Translations under genes and position numbers: made by a program | Notes under the pieces: model-generated | What the model saw: the letters and a program-made list of their open reading frames with translations, nothing else | The model's database searches: none | What the model was told of the DNA's origin: nothing | Shown here: positions 1 to 8,200 of the stretch, one piece after another | Layout of the letters: every line of letters starts with the position of its first letter | Position numbering within the stretch: the stretch's first letter is position 1 | NCBI GenBank assembly: GCA_900755005.1 | Contig: CAAEEX010000099.1 | Coordinates: 1-23,179 of the forward strand | Length of the DNA stretch: 23,179 bases | Direction: 5' to 3' | Source: an uncultured Collinsella sp. | GTDB lineage: Bacteria > Actinomycetota > Coriobacteriia > Coriobacteriales > Coriobacteriaceae

Positions 1-57
1 GAGGGCCGGCGCCTTTAGACGCGTGCCGGAAATCCAAGGGTTATACCCTAAGAGCAG

Positions 58-82
58 ACCACCCCTTTTAGGGGTGGTTTTG
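58..82 (+). terminator. Intrinsic terminator of the gene upstream of the window
   Basis: An 8-bp stem (ACCACCCC at 58-65 with GGGGTGGT at 71-78) encloses a 5-nt loop and runs into a short T tract. It presumably ends a transcript entering from the left. Positions 1-57 hold no recognisable gene. Confidence 0.8.
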
Positions 83-129
83 ATTTAAAATACCTGCTCA
101 GTTGTGATTTATGGTGCTGGGAGGCGCTT

Positions 130-1314
130 GTGGGCAAGGCTAAGGCTAAAGCGAAGAAAAAGACGACGGGGGCGCGGGCTAAGCGCGATCGTCGTCGGAA
201 GCTTGCGACCGAAGCTCCCGCATCTGCTGAGGAGCTGCTGGCAAGCGTGCCGGGACTCGACGCGCTGCAGGATGTTCCGGCGTTTGATGACCTGCCGGTC
301 GATGAAGCTCAGCAGGCTGCCTTTGATGATTTCTGCGCACATGCCGAGGAGCCCGAGCAGATGCAGCTTGGCGCCGTGGTGCGCTTGGATCGTGGGTTTC
401 CACTGGTGGCGACCGCTGACGATACCTTCCGCGCCGAGCATGCCGTGGGGTTTGCCAAGTCGCGCGGTGAGGACGAGGTCCTGCTACCTGCCGTGGGCGA
501 TCGTGTGGCGGTGCGCCGCGCTCCCGGGCACGATATGGGCGTGATTGAGTGTGTGCTGCCGCGCCGTACGAGCTTTGAGCGTTGGCGCGGCCGTGCCCGC
601 GGAGAGCGCCAGGTGCTCTGCTCCAACGTGGATAGCGTGCTAATCGTGCAGGCGCTCGGTGCCGGCGAGGTGCTGCTCGACCGTGTGGCGCGCTCGCTGG
701 TGTTGGCGCTCGACTGCGATGCCGAACCGGTGGTGGTACTCACCAAAGCTGACCGTTGCGATGCCGAGGAGCTCGAGCGCGATCTGGACCGCGTGCGCCG
801 CCTGGTGGGTCCGGACGTGCGCGTGATCGTGACGTCCTCTGCCGAGGGCCGCGGCCTGGACGAGGTCCGTGCCTGCGTGCCTGCCGGGAGCTGCGCCATG
901 ATTCTGGGCGAGTCGGGTGCCGGCAAGTCGACGCTGCTCAATGCGCTTCTGGGCCACGATACGTTGGCGACTGGCGGTGTGCGCGAACGCGACGACCAGG
1001 GCCGTCACACTACCGTCGCGCGCGTGATGGTGGCGCTGCCGGGCGACGCCGGCGTGATTGCCGATGCCCCGGGCCTGCGCAGTCTACCGCTCGTGGGTCA
1101 CGAGCGGGGTCTGGCGCGCGCCTTCCCCGAGATTGTCGAGGCATCGCGCGCGTGCCGGTTTGGCGATTGCACACATACCCATGAGCCGGGTTGCGCCGTT
1201 CGCGAGGCCGAGGACGCCGGGCAGATCGACAGCCTGCGTTTGGAAACGTTCCAAAACCTGGCGTCATCCATGCGCGTGAGCGCTCAAATGCTCGATCCCG
1301 ATGTCCATCTGTAA
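130..1314 (+). CDS. rsgA: Ribosome small subunit-dependent GTPase A (RsgA/YjeQ)
   Basis: RsgA is a circularly permuted GTPase that acts in late 30S subunit maturation. The 394-aa protein has the permuted motif order typical of the family: G4 TKAD at 205-208 comes before the P loop GESGAGKST at about 260-268, and G3 DAPG lies at 312-315. A C-terminal zinc knot is visible as C342, C347, H349 and C355. The region at about 75-150 fits the OB fold. The first 25 residues are very rich in Lys and Arg and precede an acidic linker, so the N-terminus is longer than in Escherichia coli and may contact rRNA (inference). The GTG start is chosen because GGGAGG at 119-124 sits 5 nt upstream. The gene stands alone between two terminators. 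Confidence 0.95.
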   Translation: MGKAKAKAKKKTTGARAKRDRRRKLATEAPASAEELLASVPGLDALQDVPAFDDLPVDEAQQAAFDDFCAHAEEPEQMQLGAVVRLDRGFPLVATADDTFRAEHAVGFAKSRGEDEVLLPAVGDRVAVRRAPGHDMGVIECVLPRRTSFERWRGRARGERQVLCSNVDSVLIVQALGAGEVLLDRVARSLVLALDCDAEPVVVLTKADRCDAEELERDLDRVRRLVGPDVRVIVTSSAEGRGLDEVRACVPAGSCAMILGESGAGKSTLLNALLGHDTLATGGVRERDDQGRHTTVARVMVALPGDAGVIADAPGLRSLPLVGHERGLARAFPEIVEASRACRFGDCTHTHEPGCAVREAEDAGQIDSLRLETFQNLASSMRVSAQMLDPDVHL

Positions 1315-1331
1315 TTGATCTTTCCTATGAC

Positions 1332-1366
1332 AGCCGTCTCCCAACTGTTTGGGAGACGGCTTTTTT
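1332..1366 (+). terminator. Strong intrinsic terminator after rsgA
   Basis: A perfect 14-bp stem (1332-1344 paired with 1349-1361, with a CTGT loop) is followed by six T residues. It separates rsgA from the pilus operon. Confidence 0.93.
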
Positions 1367-1404
1367 GCTGCGGAAAAGCCTCGAAACATGCAGTTTGCTG
1401 ACGT

Positions 1405-1492
1405 GCTGACCAAAACCTTGCCACGAGCTTGACGGGCTGGTCAGCTTTTGGTCAGCGATTGGTTTGACATCGAAAACCAAGATCGCGATTGC
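1405..1492 (+). promoter_or_regulatory. Candidate control region of the Tad operon: inverted repeat and -35 box
   Basis: GCTGACCAAAA at 1405-1415 is repeated as its exact reverse complement at 1446-1456, with a further GGTCAGC between them at 1439-1445. Just downstream lies a perfect -35 hexamer, TTGACA at 1464-1469. No good -10 hexamer sits at the right spacing (1487-1492 is GATTGC), so an activator-dependent promoter is possible. That is inference. Confidence 0.35.
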
Positions 1493-1566
1493 GTCGCTTT
1501 GCACTCTGACCGCCCAGACAATGGTGGTACGGGCATTCGCCCGGCACTGCCATGAGAGGAGCGGCC

Positions 1567-2226
1567 GTGAACAAGAGCAAGCGCATCGTCATCAGTCTGG
1601 TCGCGGGCGTGCTCGCTGCTCTGCTCTGCATGGTTTACGGCTCGTCGATCCGCTTGCAAGCCGAACAGGTCCAGGCTGAGACCTTGGCCAAGTACGGTGG
1701 CGATCGCGTCGAGGTATGCGTCGCGGCGCGCGATATCGATGTGGGCGAGACCCTCGATGAGACCAATGTCATAACTCAGGAATGGCTGACGAGTCTGCTG
1801 CCACGTGACGCGGCGACCGAGCTGCGCCAGGTGCGCGGCGACGTGACGACTTCGCGTATTCCCAAAAACGCCGTGATCTGCAATGTCTACACCAAGGCCG
1901 AGAGCCACAAGCTCGAGGTGCCTAAGGGCAAGGTCGCCGTTTCGGTGGCGGTCGATGCCGAGCACTCGGTCGGCGGTGCTACAGGCGTGGGCAGCTACGT
2001 GGATGTGTATGTGCAAAAAGACGGCGTAACCGATCGACTGTGCGGCGCGCACGTGATCGATACCAGTGAGGATTCCGGTGCCACGCGCGAGGGCAAGATC
2101 GAATGGGTGACGCTGGCGGCTGACCCCGAAGACGTCAAGGAACTGCTGGGGGCATCGGGCAAGGGAACGGTCAGCTTGACGATTCCCGCCACGGCGCGCG
2201 GCAGAAAGAGCGGAGGCGACGAGTGA
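1567..2226 (+). CDS. cpaB: Flp pilus assembly protein CpaB/RcpC-like (SAF domain)
   Basis: This 219-aa protein has one N-terminal membrane segment at about residues 7-26 and an extracytoplasmic SAF-like region at about 47-110 (VCVAARDIDVGETLDETNV, then KNAVICNVY), followed by a RcpC/CpaB-type beta-rich part. In Gram-negative bacteria CpaB works with the secretin; in monoderms its role is less clear, though it is a regular member of tad loci. A GTG start at 1567 is preferred over the ATG at 1552 because GAGAGGA at 1554-1560 is correctly spaced only for the GTG. It is the first gene of the operon, and its TGA overlaps the next ATG by one base. Confidence 0.85.
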   Translation: MNKSKRIVISLVAGVLAALLCMVYGSSIRLQAEQVQAETLAKYGGDRVEVCVAARDIDVGETLDETNVITQEWLTSLLPRDAATELRQVRGDVTTSRIPKNAVICNVYTKAESHKLEVPKGKVAVSVAVDAEHSVGGATGVGSYVDVYVQKDGVTDRLCGAHVIDTSEDSGATREGKIEWVTLAADPEDVKELLGASGKGTVSLTIPATARGRKSGGDE

Positions 2227-3875
2227 TGAAGGCGATCTGGCTTGCGTGCTGCGCGTGCGGCGATTGCGGGCTGTTGCAGCGGGAAGTCGAGGGCCGTGAT
2301 GCGGGTGCACAGGTGCTTCGCGTGGGTGACCTGGACGGGCTGATTTCCATGGCTCGGGCGTTTCCGTCGCGCCGCGGGGCTGCCATCATCGCGGCGTCTC
2401 TGTTTGATACCGAAGATGTGCGCAAGACTGTTGCGCGCCTGACGGCCGAAGGCCGCGTGAGTCGCGTGGTCGTGTTGATAGAAGCGCTCGATCCGTCGGA
2501 TATCGAGGGGCTGTTTCGCGCGGGGGCGACCGAGGTCATCGCTGCGCACAGTATATGCGGCAACGGGCACGCGGGCGAGGGAGCGGTTGATTCCGATCGG
2601 CACATGACGATTGAGCCCGATGCTTTTGTTGATAGGGAACCCGGGGCGCCTCGCGCTACAAGAGGCCCGCGTGTTGATGATTATGGAAAAGCGGAAGCCG
2701 AGCATGGTCGGCGCCCCCGGAACCCCCTTGTATACGATGACGCTGGAGGGCCGGCGCAGCATGCTGGCGACTCCCCGGCTGTAGATATGGGATACGTGCA
2801 CGGCGTGAATCTGGCGGATGAACTCGACGAAGTTGAGGGCTTTGCCGGGTGCGGCGAGTTATCGCTGATGCAGCATGAGCAGATTGCGCAGAACGAACCT
2901 GCCTCGCAGACCGAACAAGCTGCCATGCCGGCTTGGACGCAGCGTGTGGTTGCGGCGGGGGAAACGGGGACGCTGCCACCGACGCCCGCTCCGCCTCCTC
3001 CGATGCCGCCGGCAGACGCTGCCGCTCCGCAGCATCGAGCTCCGGTCATCTGTGCCATTTCGGGTTCGGGCGGTTGCGGCAAGTCGACGATCGTTGCCAC
3101 CATGGCACACACATCGTCGCTGTTGGGCTTGCGTGCCGCCGTGCTCGACCTGGACCTGATGTTTGGAAACCTTTACGACTTGTTAGGCGTCGATGCTCCG
3201 CGCGATATGGCGGCACTTATCGAGCCGTCGGCGGCGGGCGCGCTTGCCGAGCCGGATATCGTGGCCACATCGATGCGCGTGGCGCCGGGCGTTACGCTCT
3301 GGGGCCCCGTCGCGGCGCCCGAGCAAGCCGAGCTCATGGCACGTCCGGTGGAGCTACTGCTTGATGTTCTGCGTCGCGAATCCGACGTGGTCTTTATCGA
3401 TACCTCGGTCTTTTGGGGCGACGCCGTGGCGGCTGCGGTGGCGGCGAGCGACCGTTGCCTGGTCGTTGGCGATGCGGCGGTATCGTCCGCGACATCGGCG
3501 TCGCGCGTCATTGAACTGGCAAGTCGAGTAGGTGTGCCGCGCACGCGCATGAGCGCCGTGTTCAACCGGTTCGGTGCGCGCGGGGCAGACGAGGACGTCG
3601 CCATGCGCTTTGAGATTGCCTGTGCGTTGAGCTCCAAGATTCGTATCGCCGATGGCGGGCAGGATCTCGCCGCGCTCATGGCGTTTGGGCGCGCTGACGA
3701 GGCAGTGGGGCAGACCAGCGCTTTTGCGACCAGCGTGCGCGAGGCCACGCGCAAGATGCTCGTGGAACTGGGGTGCGCCGTCGGCCCTTGGAGCGATATG
3801 GTCGCCGACCGTGCAACGCGTACCGAGCGCCCGCGTATCCGCCTTCCCTGGTCGCGCGAGGGTGATCAGCGATGA
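2226..3875 (+). CDS. tadZ: Tad pilus localisation ATPase TadZ/CpaE-like
   Basis: TadZ/CpaE proteins are ParA/MinD-superfamily ATPases that place the Tad machine at the cell pole. The 549-aa product has an N-terminal receiver-like region (about 1-110), a long disordered linker ending in a proline-rich stretch, and a C-terminal P-loop domain from about residue 272. The P loop is GSGGCGKS at 280-287; the signature lysine of the deviant Walker A (KGGxGKT) is replaced by Ser281, which occurs in other divergent family members. LDLDLMFGN and VVFIDTS correspond to the following nucleotide-binding strands. ATG 2226 is preferred; GTG 2223 is one codon upstream with GGAGG at 2212-2216. The stop overlaps the tadA start (ATGA). 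Confidence 0.87.
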   Translation: MKAIWLACCACGDCGLLQREVEGRDAGAQVLRVGDLDGLISMARAFPSRRGAAIIAASLFDTEDVRKTVARLTAEGRVSRVVVLIEALDPSDIEGLFRAGATEVIAAHSICGNGHAGEGAVDSDRHMTIEPDAFVDREPGAPRATRGPRVDDYGKAEAEHGRRPRNPLVYDDAGGPAQHAGDSPAVDMGYVHGVNLADELDEVEGFAGCGELSLMQHEQIAQNEPASQTEQAAMPAWTQRVVAAGETGTLPPTPAPPPPMPPADAAAPQHRAPVICAISGSGGCGKSTIVATMAHTSSLLGLRAAVLDLDLMFGNLYDLLGVDAPRDMAALIEPSAAGALAEPDIVATSMRVAPGVTLWGPVAAPEQAELMARPVELLLDVLRRESDVVFIDTSVFWGDAVAAAVAASDRCLVVGDAAVSSATSASRVIELASRVGVPRTRMSAVFNRFGARGADEDVAMRFEIACALSSKIRIADGGQDLAALMAFGRADEAVGQTSAFATSVREATRKMLVELGCAVGPWSDMVADRATRTERPRIRLPWSREGDQR

Positions 3876-5200
3876 GCCTGCAAACAAGGATTAAGGCTGC
3901 CGGCGCTGCAGCGGCGGCAGCGCCTGTAGATGCGGGGCGTCGCCGCGCGGTGAAACGACGCACCAAGCGCGCCGTGATGGACCGCATGGGTTACGACGAA
4001 GTGGCGCGTATCAGCGCCTATATCGACCCGGCACTTGCCCGCTCGGAATTGCGTCCCGCGGTGGAGGCGGCGCTCAATGTTGAGGAGCCGACCGATCTCG
4101 CGACGCCCGAGCGCGAGACCATCATCGACGAGATTTTGGATGACGTGGTGGGCCTGGGGCCGTTGCAGCCGCTCATCGAGGACGACACCGTTACCGAGAT
4201 CATGATCAACGGCTGCCGCTCGGCTTTCTTTGAACGCGGCGGCGTCTTGCACCCCATCGAGCATGCGTTTGAGGATGATGAGCAGATCCGTGTGCTTATC
4301 GACCGCATCATCTCGCCACTTGGCCGCCGTATCGACGAGCGCCGCCCCATCGTCAACGCCCGCCTCAAAACGGGCTATCGCGTCAACGCGGTGATTCCGC
4401 CTGTGGCGATTGACGGACCGATTCTCACCATCCGAAAGTTCTCGGACCGCATCTGCTCGCTGGACGAGCTCGTGGGGCTGGGGTCGCTGCCGCTTTGGTA
4501 TGCGCAGCTGCTGTCGTGCGCGGTGTCGCTGCGACAGGACCTGGCGGTTGCGGGAGGCACGGGATCTGGTAAGACCACCCTGCTCAACGCGTTGTCATGT
4601 GAGATTTCCACCGGCGAGCGCATCGTGACGATCGAGGACTCTGCCGAGCTCAAGTTTGCGCATCATCCGCACGTGGTGCGCCTAGAGGCGCGCGAGGCTT
4701 CAATTGAGGGCGAGGGCGCGGTGACGATCCGCGACCTGGTGACTAATGCCCTGCGCATGCGCCCCGACCGCATCGTGGTGGGCGAGGTGCGCGGTGCCGA
4801 GTGCTGCGACATGTTGCAGGCCATGAACACGGGCCACGACGGGTCGCTCACCACGCTTCATGCGGGTTCAGAACAGGAGACCGTGGTGCGTCTGACGTTG
4901 CTTGCACGTTATGGCATCGATCTGCCGAGCGAGCTCATCGAGGAGCAGATTGCCATGGCACTCGACGGTATCGTGATGTCCGAGCGCCACGCCGATGGCA
5001 GGCGCTTCGTCTCCTCGTATTCGGGGGTGCGACGCGCCGCATCGGGCGGCGTAGAGCTCGAGCGCTATGTGACGTTCGATGCCGCCGAGCGCACCTGGAC
5101 GCTTGACCGCGAGCCGCCGTTTATCGCAGAAGGCCTGCGGTCGGGGACGCTCACACAAGAGGAGGTGGACGAATGGAGATCACTGTGCCCCTCGTCGTAG
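3872..5200 (+). CDS. tadA: Tad pilus assembly/secretion ATPase TadA/CpaF
   Basis: TadA is the hexameric type II/IV secretion-family ATPase that powers Flp pilus extension, and in some systems retraction, from the cytoplasmic face. The 442-aa protein is of normal length. It shows the N-terminal CpaF helical region (EILDDVVGLGPLQPLIEDD), Walker A GGTGSGKTT at 228-236, Walker B IVVGEVRG with Glu305, and the His box region MNTGHDGSLTTLHA. ATG 3872 overlaps the stop of tadZ as ATGA, a sign of translational coupling. The end overlaps tadB by 28 bp. No odd residues were seen in the catalytic motifs. Confidence 0.96.
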   Translation: MSLQTRIKAAGAAAAAAPVDAGRRRAVKRRTKRAVMDRMGYDEVARISAYIDPALARSELRPAVEAALNVEEPTDLATPERETIIDEILDDVVGLGPLQPLIEDDTVTEIMINGCRSAFFERGGVLHPIEHAFEDDEQIRVLIDRIISPLGRRIDERRPIVNARLKTGYRVNAVIPPVAIDGPILTIRKFSDRICSLDELVGLGSLPLWYAQLLSCAVSLRQDLAVAGGTGSGKTTLLNALSCEISTGERIVTIEDSAELKFAHHPHVVRLEAREASIEGEGAVTIRDLVTNALRMRPDRIVVGEVRGAECCDMLQAMNTGHDGSLTTLHAGSEQETVVRLTLLARYGIDLPSELIEEQIAMALDGIVMSERHADGRRFVSSYSGVRRAASGGVELERYVTFDAAERTWTLDREPPFIAEGLRSGTLTQEEVDEWRSLCPSS

Positions 5201-6099
5201 GGGGCTTGGCAGGGCTTTCTGTCGCGACGGCGTGCGGGGCGGAACCTCGTGTGCCGCAGGTACCGCCGGCGGAGCTGGCACGTCAGGCGCTCGAGACGGT
5301 GGCAGAGAAGCTGCCGCGTGAGCTGGTGGAAAACGATCTGCTGAAAAAGATCGCCCGTTCATGGGCATCGCTGGCTCCGGCGCATCGCCTTGGCCTCGTG
5401 ATCGAAGATGCTTCGGGACGTTTGGCGTTTCTGCTGCTATCGAGCGGTGTCTGCTGCGTTTTACTAACGATGGTGTCGTTATCGCCCCTCGGATTTGCCT
5501 TGGGACTTGTTGCTCCGTTTGCCGTTGGTGCCGCTCGGGATGGCTTTGAGAGCCGGCGCGAGCAACACGATGCAGAAGAGGCAATGCCCGAGGCGTTTAC
5601 CGCACTTTCCATGTCGCTTGCCTCGGGACATTCGCTGGCCCAGGGCATGCGCTTTGTGGGCGCTCATGCGCAAGAGCCAGTGCATACCGAGTTTTTGCGG
5701 GTGGCGGCGGCGATCGATTGCGGCATCTCGGCGACCGACGCGCTCGATGACTTGCTCGTGCGTATCGACGCCCCCGGTCTTTCGCTTGTGACCTTGGCGC
5801 TTAAGGTGTCTCAGCGCACCGGCGCTCCGCTTGCCGACTTACTGTCCGAGGCGTCGAGCATGGTGGGGGAGCGCATTGAGCTCAAGCGCCGCCTGGATGT
5901 TAAGACGTCGCAGGCTCGCATGTCTGCGCATATGGTCGCGGCGATGCCGGCGGGCATGTGCGCGGTGTTGGCGCTGCTTTCGGCAGATTTTCGTCGCGGT
6001 CTTGCGACGCCTGCCGGCGCGGGCGCTGTGGTGCTGGGTCTTGCCCTCAACGCCGTTGCCCTGGTGGTTATCCGGCGCATTATGCGGGTGGAGCTATGA
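5173..6099 (+). CDS. tadB: Tad pilus platform protein TadB (T2SF domain)
   Basis: TadB and TadC are inner-membrane platform proteins of the GspF/T2SF family that couple the TadA ATPase to pilin insertion. This 308-aa protein has hydrophobic segments at about residues 84-120 and 255-300, with a T2SF cytoplasmic domain between them (EEAMPEAFTALSMSLASGHS, then LALKVSQRTGAPLADLL). The region before the first membrane segment is soluble and alanine-rich. The start has a strong AGAGGAGG site 7 nt upstream, lying inside the end of tadA. The stop overlaps the tadC start as ATGA. Confidence 0.9.
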   Translation: MEITVPLVVGGLAGLSVATACGAEPRVPQVPPAELARQALETVAEKLPRELVENDLLKKIARSWASLAPAHRLGLVIEDASGRLAFLLLSSGVCCVLLTMVSLSPLGFALGLVAPFAVGAARDGFESRREQHDAEEAMPEAFTALSMSLASGHSLAQGMRFVGAHAQEPVHTEFLRVAAAIDCGISATDALDDLLVRIDAPGLSLVTLALKVSQRTGAPLADLLSEASSMVGERIELKRRLDVKTSQARMSAHMVAAMPAGMCAVLALLSADFRRGLATPAGAGAVVLGLALNAVALVVIRRIMRVEL

Positions 6100-6737
6100 G
6101 TGCCCCGGTTGCAGTTGCGGCTTGCCTGTGCGCCCTGAGTGTATTTGTCGCGACGGGTTTGGATCGGGCGGATGCACGCAAGATCGCAGAGGCCTGCAAG
6201 CGCGAGGCGGTGCTGGTCGCTGCCGCGGGTCGCTCGGTGGTCGATGCTCTGACCGCGCGAGTGAAGGGCGCGGTTGGAGCGGGCGGCCCGGCGCGAGTGT
6301 CGCTCGGCGAAGTGTCCGAGATGATTGATGTTGTGCGCTTGGGTCTTTCGGCCGGTCTTTCGTTTGATGCGGCGCTTGAGATTTTCTGCGCCAACCGCCG
6401 GTCAGTGCTGGCTCTTCGCCTTGAGCGCGCCTGCATGGCGTGGCAGGTGGGCGTGGGCACGCGTGAGGACGAGTTGTTGGCCGCCGCGCGCGACCTGGAC
6501 GTGCGAGCGCTCGAGACCTTTGCCATCACGGTGGGGCAGGCGCTCGCCCTGGGTGCCCCACTTGCCGAGACGCTGGCCGCTCAAAGTCGCGAGATCCGTG
6601 CGGCTCATCGCGCCGCGGTCGAGCGCGAGATCGAGCGTGCGCCCGTCAAGCTGCTGATTCCCACCGGCACGCTCATCTTGCCGGCGTTGCTTCTGTCCAT
6701 ATTGGGCCCGCTGCTGGGAGCAGGCGGGATGATGTAG
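6096..6737 (+). CDS. tadC: Tad pilus platform protein TadC (T2SF domain)
   Basis: This 213-aa protein has an N-terminal membrane segment (about 3-20), a T2SF core (VRLGLSAGLSFDAALEIF, then FAITVGQALALGAPLAETLAAQS) and a C-terminal hydrophobic segment (LLIPTGTLILPALLLSILGP). Its place after tadB and its short length fit TadC. ATG 6096 is chosen because it forms an ATGA overlap with the tadB stop; longer in-frame readings lie inside tadB and add no domain. It probably forms the platform together with TadB. Confidence 0.9.
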   Translation: MSAPVAVAACLCALSVFVATGLDRADARKIAEACKREAVLVAAAGRSVVDALTARVKGAVGAGGPARVSLGEVSEMIDVVRLGLSAGLSFDAALEIFCANRRSVLALRLERACMAWQVGVGTREDELLAAARDLDVRALETFAITVGQALALGAPLAETLAAQSREIRAAHRAAVEREIERAPVKLLIPTGTLILPALLLSILGPLLGAGGMM

Positions 6738-6747
6738 GGAGGAATAC

Positions 6748-6981
6748 ATGAACACGATGACTGACGCTGCTGGCAAGGTCCAGGGCTGGGCGTTTTGCCG
6801 GGCGGCACATGTTCGTCAGCGCGCCAAGGAACTATTGCAGGAGGAGAGTGCACAGGGTACCACCGAGTATGCCATCTTGGTCGGCGTGCTCGTGGTGATC
6901 GCGATTATCGCCATCGTCGCATTTAAGGGCAAGGTCCAAGATCTATGGAACGCTATCAGCGAGGGCATCAACAGCCTGTAG
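6748..6981 (+). CDS. flp: Flp-family major pilin candidate
   Basis: Flp pilins are short prepilins cleaved on the cytoplasmic side and assembled into the fibre. This 77-aa protein has a basic leader, then the class III signal SAQGTTEYAILVG followed by a strongly hydrophobic helix and a short C-terminus. Aligning Glu40 to the conserved mature position 5 puts cleavage at Ala35/Gln36; Gly37 is an alternative but would move the Glu to position 3. The 35-residue leader is long for a Flp. GGGAGGA about 6 nt upstream supports the start. It is placed directly after tadC and before the smaller pilins. Confidence 0.88.
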   Translation: MNTMTDAAGKVQGWAFCRAAHVRQRAKELLQEESAQGTTEYAILVGVLVVIAIIAIVAFKGKVQDLWNAISEGINSL

Positions 6982-7508
6982 AGGGCGAGCGCCCCATCGG
7001 GGTGCTGCTGGTGTTTGCTTGCCTGACCGTGGCGATAGCGGCGGTGCTTTGGGGGCTTAACGCCGCGCGGCAGCAGCGTCCTGGGACCGCCTCCGATTTG
7101 GGCTCAGATTCGGCGGTGGCGTCTCAAAAAGATGAGATGCGAGATGCGGACGATTCGGATGTCGCTGTCACGGCGCAAACCTTTCTGCGGACGCTCGACA
7201 AGCGGTCTGGCACTGCGACGGATTCGCCTGAGGGCAACGCGATTGCGGTCCGGCTTGCATGGTCCGAGGACCGACCGATGACCGAAGCGGCGGCGGATAT
7301 GCTGCGTGCCTATCGCGAGGTACCCACGGCGCAACTTGCTCTGAGCGGCTATCTCGACATCAAGGGAAACGTGTGGGGCGCCATCGTGCGCGACGGACGC
7401 GGCTGGGTCGATATGGTGACAATTGCCGCGGATGCTGGCGATGCTTCGTGTCGTCTGCGCGCCGTGCGCCTGAGCCCGCAGGCAACGGACTCAAAGGAGG
7501 GATCGTGA
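6945..7508 (+). CDS. Unknown single-pass membrane protein of the Tad operon
   Basis: I do not recognise this 187-aa protein. It has a short cytoplasmic N-terminus, one membrane helix at about residues 18-37 (IGVLLVFACLTVAIAAVLWG), a charged linker, and an extracytoplasmic domain of about 110 residues with alternating hydrophobic strands (LALSGYLDIKGNVWGAIV). It starts 37 bp inside the flp gene and ends 1 nt before the next pilin, so it is clearly part of the operon. The ribosome site for ATG 6945 is weak (AAGG at 6931-6934); GTG 7002 is an alternative but would cut into the membrane helix. An accessory pilus assembly or anchoring role is plausible but unproven. Confidence 0.75.
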   Translation: MERYQRGHQQPVEGERPIGVLLVFACLTVAIAAVLWGLNAARQQRPGTASDLGSDSAVASQKDEMRDADDSDVAVTAQTFLRTLDKRSGTATDSPEGNAIAVRLAWSEDRPMTEAAADMLRAYREVPTAQLALSGYLDIKGNVWGAIVRDGRGWVDMVTIAADAGDASCRLRAVRLSPQATDSKEGS

Positions 7509-7509
7509 A

Positions 7510-7728
7510 ATGCATGATGTCCTGCGTGAGGAATCTGCCCAGGCGACGGTCGAATACGCCATTGTCACGGTGGCGCTGTTATCGATCGTGCTGGCGATCG
7601 CGGGACTTTGGCGTGCCGGCACCGATGGGCGCTTGGCGGCGCTGGTTGAGCGGGCGGCATCCCATAGCGTTGCCTCGACGTCGGTTATCGACGCCGCTGC
7701 GGCCGCTAAGGACATCGCGTTGTATTGA
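7510..7728 (+). CDS. Second small Flp-like pilin
   Basis: This 72-aa protein has a 10-residue leader and the signal ESAQATVEYAIVTVALL, with Ala10/Gln11 as the likely cleavage site and Glu15-Tyr16 at mature positions 5 and 6, as in Flp pilins. A hydrophobic helix follows, then an alanine-rich C-terminus of about 35 residues. It resembles the first pilin but has a different tail, so it could be a minor pilin. AGGAGG at 7495-7500 lies 9 nt upstream of the ATG. It overlaps or touches the next reading frame through TGATG at 7726-7730. Confidence 0.85.
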   Translation: MHDVLREESAQATVEYAIVTVALLSIVLAIAGLWRAGTDGRLAALVERAASHSVASTSVIDAAAAAKDIALY

Positions 7729-8200
7729 TGCCGCGCGCGAGGACCGGGCGCAGTCTACGGTCGAGGCCGCTTTTTTGCTGCCGACGTTTCTGACACTCAT
7801 CCTTCTCGCGCTGCAACCGGTGTGCCTGCTCTATACGCGCGCGGTCATGGAGTCTGCCGCCGCCGAGACCGCGCGGCTCATGACCACGACGACGGCGGAG
7901 GACGACGATCTTAAGGAGTTCACCCGCCGCCGACTTGCCGCAGTGCCCAACGTTTCGATCTTTCATGCCGGCGGGCCGTTGTCGTGGGATATCGAGCTTG
8001 GCCGGGCCGGTGCGGGTGGCGTCTCGTCCGTGTCCGTTTCCGGCGAGGTCAAGCCGTTGCCTGTGATCGGTGCGTTTGCGCAGGCTATGGGTGGTACCGC
8101 CGAGGGCGGCTACGTTGAGCTCAAGGTCGATGTCTCGTATCAATCGCGTCCCGAATGGCTGGAGGGAGATTATGATTCGTGGATTGCTGCATGGGATTAA
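7724..8200 (+). CDS. TadE-like minor pilin, start codon unresolved
   Basis: The open frame to 8200 encodes a TadE-like pseudopilin: EDRAQSTVEAAFLLPTFLTL (class III signal, Ala/Gln cleavage, Glu at mature +5, long hydrophobic helix), then a soluble domain of about 110 residues. The start is a problem. The ATG at 7728 that overlaps the upstream stop (TGATG) is out of frame and meets a stop after about 20 codons. In frame, the first options are ATT at 7724, which would give a normal 9-residue leader, TTG at 7670 and ATG at 7625, both buried in the preceding pilin gene. One inserted base just after 7730 would restore the coupled ATG. It overlaps the next gene by 29 bp. The start given is homology-guided, not certain. 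Confidence 0.72.
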   Translation: MDAAREDRAQSTVEAAFLLPTFLTLILLALQPVCLLYTRAVMESAAAETARLMTTTTAEDDDLKEFTRRRLAAVPNVSIFHAGGPLSWDIELGRAGAGGVSSVSVSGEVKPLPVIGAFAQAMGGTAEGGYVELKVDVSYQSRPEWLEGDYDSWIAAWD

